In this document: in pieces, positions 61,135 through 64,000 of the stretch
How positions within the stretch are numbered: the stretch's first letter is position 1
How the letters are laid out: the number at the start of each line of letters is the position of its first letter
DNA from: Flavobacteriales bacterium 34_180_T64
Lineage (GTDB): Bacteria > Bacteroidota > Bacteroidia > Flavobacteriales > Flavobacteriaceae
Direction of reading: 5' to 3'
Assembly (NCBI GenBank): GCA_002162765.1
Contig: MAAR01000017.1
Coordinates: 62,001-126,000, forward strand
DNA length: 64,000 nt
Made by a program: the position numbers and the translations under genes
The notes under the pieces: generated by a model
Database searches by the model: none
Told to the model about the DNA's origin: nothing
The model's input: the letters and a program-made list of their open reading frames with translations, nothing else

Positions 61135-62028
61135 ATGTCTATGCCTGAATTTCCAAATATCATTCATTTTGCTATTCCGTTTTTTGTGTTTTCTATTATT
61201 TTTGAGCTGTACATCACAAAAAGAAGACAAATCAAATCCTATGAAACAAAAGATGCTCTCACATCAATATTTATGGGTATAGGAAATGTAGTTTTAGGAT
61301 TCCTAAGTAAGGCCTTGGTCCTACTAGCGCTTTTATATGTTTATAATAACTTCAGAATAGTTACAATTCCTATCGTATGGTGGAGTTTTGTACTTCTGTT
61401 TTTCGCAGATGATTTATCTTATTATTGGTTTCATCGTATTTCTCATTCTTGTCGCTTGTTTTGGGCGTCTCATGTTGTACACCATTCTTCTCAGCATTAT
61501 AATTTGAGCACAGCACTGCGTCAAACCTGGTCGGGAGGATTTTATAGTTTTGTGTTTTGGTTATGGTTGCCTTTATTGGGGTTTCATCCAGGTATGATTC
61601 TGTTACAAATGTCAATTAGTTTATTGTATCAATTTTGGATTCACACGGAAACTATTCATAAACTACCTAAATGGTTTGAATACGTTATGAACACACCTTC
61701 ACATCATCGTGTTCATCATGGAAGTAATCCAATATATCTAGATAGAAATCATGCTGGTATTTTAATTATTTGGGATAAATTATTTGGTTCATTCCAACCC
61801 GAGCTAAAAGAAGAAAAAGTAATTTATGGATTAGTAAAAAACATTCACACCTATAATCCTCTAAAAGTTGCATTTATAGAGTGGTTTTATATGATAAAGG
61901 ATGCTTTCTTAAATAAAACAACTATTTACAATCGATTTAAATATTTTTTAAAACCTCCTGGTTGGCGTCATGATGGTACTGGAAAAATTAGCGAAGACTT
62001 GCGGAATGATTGGCTGGACAATCAATAG
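61135..62028 (+). CDS. Sterol desaturase/fatty acid hydroxylase-family membrane protein
   Basis: A 297-residue membrane di-iron protein. The His clusters HRISH (100-104), HVVHH (113-117) and HHRVHH (near 195) form the diiron site, with helices on either side. The family includes sterol desaturases, carotenoid hydroxylases and alkylglycerol monooxygenase; the substrate cannot be read here, but a lipid or carotenoid is likely. It stands alone on the plus strand within the minus-strand men genes and ends 3 bases from the convergent hydrolase gene. An in-frame ATG also occurs two codons later. Confidence 0.85.
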   Translation: MSMPEFPNIIHFAIPFFVFSIIFELYITKRRQIKSYETKDALTSIFMGIGNVVLGFLSKALVLLALLYVYNNFRIVTIPIVWWSFVLLFFADDLSYYWFHRISHSCRLFWASHVVHHSSQHYNLSTALRQTWSGGFYSFVFWLWLPLLGFHPGMILLQMSISLLYQFWIHTETIHKLPKWFEYVMNTPSHHRVHHGSNPIYLDRNHAGILIIWDKLFGSFQPELKEEKVIYGLVKNIHTYNPLKVAFIEWFYMIKDAFLNKTTIYNRFKYFLKPPGWRHDGTGKISEDLRNDWLDNQ

Positions 62029-62031
62029 CTG

Positions 62032-62709
62032 CTATAACTCTAAACTTTCACCTATTTCTAAAAGCATCAAATCTTTATTCTTATCAAAAAATTTACGTTT
62101 AGCTTTCTCATGGTCAATTTCAATATATCCAAACGTGTCAAAATGATAGCCCAGTACTTTATCACAATCTACAAAATCACTTGCCAAAATAGCATCATCT
62201 ATACCCATAGTAAAATTATCGCCAATTGGTAAAATCGCTAAATCCAATTTCGTTCGCATAGGAATTAATTTCATATCTAAAGTTAAAGCTGTATCACCAG
62301 CAATATAGATGTTTTTATGTTCGCCTTCAATAACAAATCCACCAGGTTGACCACCATAACTACCATCAGGGAAAGAAGAGGTATGAATGGCATTAACATA
62401 TTTTACGGTTCCAAATTCAAATTCCCAATGTCCTCCATGATTCAAAGGATGACTTTCAAATCCCAATTTATCATAATGCGTTGCGATTTCAAAATTTGAA
62501 ATAATAACTGCATTGGTTCGTTTTGCAATCGTTTCTACATCCAAAATATGATCCTGATGAGCATGTGTAAGAAGAATATAATCTACAGGAAGCGTTTCAA
62601 TGTTGATATGGGAGGCTTTAGGGTTTCCAGAAATAAAAGGATCTACCAGTACATGTATATCGTTAACTTCAATACTCAAACTAGCATGACCATAAAATGT
62701 TATTTTCAT
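62032..62709 (-). CDS. Metallo-beta-lactamase-fold hydrolase (UPF0173 type)
   Basis: A 225-residue MBL-fold hydrolase starting MKITFYGHASLSIE (ATG at 62709; an in-frame TTG three codons earlier is less likely). The zinc motif is THAHQDH near residue 50, with NHGGHWEF near residue 92, IAGDTALT near residue 140 and GYHFDTF near residue 190. It matches the UPF0173 metal-dependent hydrolases, for which no physiological substrate is settled. It lies among the men genes. Confidence 0.88.
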   Translation of the reverse strand: MKITFYGHASLSIEVNDIHVLVDPFISGNPKASHINIETLPVDYILLTHAHQDHILDVETIAKRTNAVIISNFEIATHYDKLGFESHPLNHGGHWEFEFGTVKYVNAIHTSSFPDGSYGGQPGGFVIEGEHKNIYIAGDTALTLDMKLIPMRTKLDLAILPIGDNFTMGIDDAILASDFVDCDKVLGYHFDTFGYIEIDHEKAKRKFFDKNKDLMLLEIGESLEL

Positions 62710-62747
62710 CGTATTCAATTTTTAAAATCGAAATGAAAAATACGAAA

Positions 62748-62783
62748 AAACTCAGACAAATTTAGCAATCTGCCTGAGTTTTA
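62748..62783 (-). terminator. Intrinsic terminator after menA
   Basis: AAAACTCAG/CTGAGTTTT (62748-62756 with 62775-62783) with an 18-nt loop that can pair further; placed between menA and the hydrolase gene and usable from either strand. Confidence 0.65.
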
Positions 62784-62890
62784 AAGCCCCAAATTTTATT
62801 GCCAACATAATAGCAAATAATGCCGACCTACAAAATTTTCGCCTATAATATACGAATTAAATATATGATTTGCAAGTGTTTATGCGAATA

Positions 62891-63793
62891 TTATGAAATA
62901 TAACCGACCCCCAACAACACTGAGAATAAAAAGGTAGTTAATGCCAAAACCTTTAGTTGAGAATCATATTCATTTGGTGCATTTGCAACATGAATTTTTC
63001 TAATATGAATCACCAAGGGTATATAAGAAATGTAAAATAAGAAATTCCATAAGGATGTATAATAAAGAATAGAAAATACCAATGACAAAACTATGGCACT
63101 AAATATTAAAACCATATGATAAACTTTAGCCTTTTTTTTGCCAAGTTTTACCGCAAGTGTAATTTTATTAGACAATTTGTCTGAATCAATATCTCTCATA
63201 TTATTGAGATTTAGAACACCTACACTTAAAAAACCGAGAGAGATTGCCGGTAACATGAGAACATGATCAATTTGTTTTCCAAACAAAATATAGCTCCCAA
63301 TGCAACTTACCAATCCAAAAAATAAAAAAACAAATACATCTCCTAAACCGCGATAGCCATAAGCAGAATCTCCCATAGTGTATGTCAGAGCAGAATATAT
63401 TGCGAAACCGCCCAATAAAAAAAATAGCATTGCATATAGAAAATTCCCAGTACCAAAAGATGTGTATATCAATGATACTGATAGAATTATTGTAATAAAA
63501 ATATTAATTTTTATGCCATCAAACATTTGCTCTGGCGTAATGCTACCACTTTGAATGGCACGCTCAGGGCCTACTCTATTCTCATTATCTGTGCCTTTCA
63601 TACCGTCGCCATAATCATTAGCTAAATTGGATAAAATTTGAAGGCTTATGGTTGTTAGTAATGCTAATATTAGAATGTAAATATTAAAAAAGCCATTATA
63701 TTCGGCAAAACACGCTCCCATAATGATTCCTGAAACCGATAATGGTAATGTTCTTAGTCGAATAGCAGACAACCAAGGTTTTAGTTTACTCAT
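62891..63793 (-). CDS. menA: 1,4-Dihydroxy-2-naphthoate prenyltransferase
   Basis: A 300-residue UbiA-superfamily membrane enzyme with eight or nine helices. The Asp-rich motifs are NDYGDGMKGTDNENRVGPE near residue 58, quoted in part, and NNMRDIDSDKLSNKITL near residue 197. It attaches the polyprenyl chain to dihydroxynaphthoate, giving demethylmenaquinone. It follows menB by 17 bases and is probably in the same transcript. Confidence 0.92.
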   Translation of the reverse strand: MSKLKPWLSAIRLRTLPLSVSGIIMGACFAEYNGFFNIYILILALLTTISLQILSNLANDYGDGMKGTDNENRVGPERAIQSGSITPEQMFDGIKINIFITIILSVSLIYTSFGTGNFLYAMLFFLLGGFAIYSALTYTMGDSAYGYRGLGDVFVFLFFGLVSCIGSYILFGKQIDHVLMLPAISLGFLSVGVLNLNNMRDIDSDKLSNKITLAVKLGKKKAKVYHMVLIFSAIVLSLVFSILYYTSLWNFLFYISYIPLVIHIRKIHVANAPNEYDSQLKVLALTTFLFSVLLGVGYIS

Positions 63794-63810
63794 TTATAAC
63801 TTGTTTTCAA

Positions 63811-64000
63811 TTATGGAATCCATTTTTTATCAAAATTCGGTTTTCTTTTTTCAAGAAATGCGTCTCGTCCTTCTTTGGCTTCATCTGTCATATAGGCTAA
63901 CCTAGTGGCTTCACCGGCAAATACCTGCTGACCAACCATTCCGTCATCTGTTAAGTTCATTGCAAACTTGAGCATTTTTATAGAAGTTGGTGATTTAGCT
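63811..64000 (-). CDS. menB: 1,4-Dihydroxy-2-naphthoyl-CoA synthase (C-terminal fragment)
   Basis: The window ends inside this gene; the last 62 codons and the TAA at 63811-63813 are visible. The translation contains [20 protein letters not shown] and [16 protein letters not shown], matching the C-terminus of MenB, a crotonase that closes the second ring of menaquinone. It lies just upstream of menA. Confidence 0.88.
   Translation of the reverse strand, partial: AKSPTSIKMLKFAMNLTDDGMVGQQVFAGEATRLAYMTDEAKEGRDAFLEKRKPNFDKKWIP

Noticed and set aside
1-64000. Mobile elements, prophage or defence islands
   Set aside because: No transposase, integrase, phage structural gene, restriction system or terminal inverted repeat was recognised. 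The short intergenic repeats lack coding capacity.

Overview
This window looks like chromosomal core sequence from a marine-type member of the Flavobacteriaceae (Bacteroidota). The support is AT-rich DNA, repeated promoter elements of the Bacteroidota form TAnnTTTG, a secreted protein with a type IX secretion (T9SS) sorting tail, a SusC-like TonB receptor, a menaquinone pathway, and many families largely restricted to this phylum (DUF3667, DUF4834, DUF3857, CAL67264-type membrane protein, met-zincin protease). I saw no rRNA, tRNA, insertion sequence, prophage or CRISPR array.

Layout. 0-5 kb: end of nth, an ECF-like sigma factor with a 47-residue companion, a uvrA paralogue and a DUF3667 membrane protein. 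5-7.3 kb: two related secreted repeat proteins, each behind a sigma-54-type promoter. 7.3-12.8 kb: a minus-strand surface-glycan operon (DUF4834, YfhO, glycosyltransferase, flippase). 12.9-15 kb: outer-membrane barrel plus acetyltransferase-like protein. 15-17.6 kb: two PLP enzymes that fit the first two steps of capnine (sulfonolipid) synthesis. 17.6-28 kb: oligopeptidase B, YbaB, threonine aldolase, a met-zincin protease, prfB with its programmed frameshift, an ArsC-like protein and a TonB receptor. 28-36.5 kb: fumarase, a T9SS beta-propeller, a broken Crp/Fnr regulator, hutI, a formimidoylglutamase-like protein lacking metal ligands, and a MarR-GNAT fusion with a clear promoter and operator.

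36.5-44.7 kb holds the most novel stretch. Six minus-strand genes encode a large coiled-coil protein, two unrecognised soluble proteins, an AAA+ ATPase, and two membrane proteins. Three of the gaps between them contain repeat-like palindromic DNA. I cannot assign this cluster to a described system.

45-49.8 kb: ettA with a small membrane protein, then a five-gene MarR-controlled operon (DoxX, FMN reductase, GNAT, MarR, pirin) with a 20-bp perfect palindrome at its promoter. 49.9-54 kb: acyl-CoA carboxylase beta subunit, MFS transporter, a second DoxX protein and a degenerate vWA-like protein. 54-64 kb: menE, menC, menA and menB on the minus strand, interleaved with plus-strand DUF3857 and sterol-desaturase genes.

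Functional themes are envelope building (glycans, sulfonolipid, T9SS), menaquinone respiration, histidine and acyl-CoA catabolism, and small redox or stress operons. All family names come from reading the protein sequences and from memory; no database search was run.
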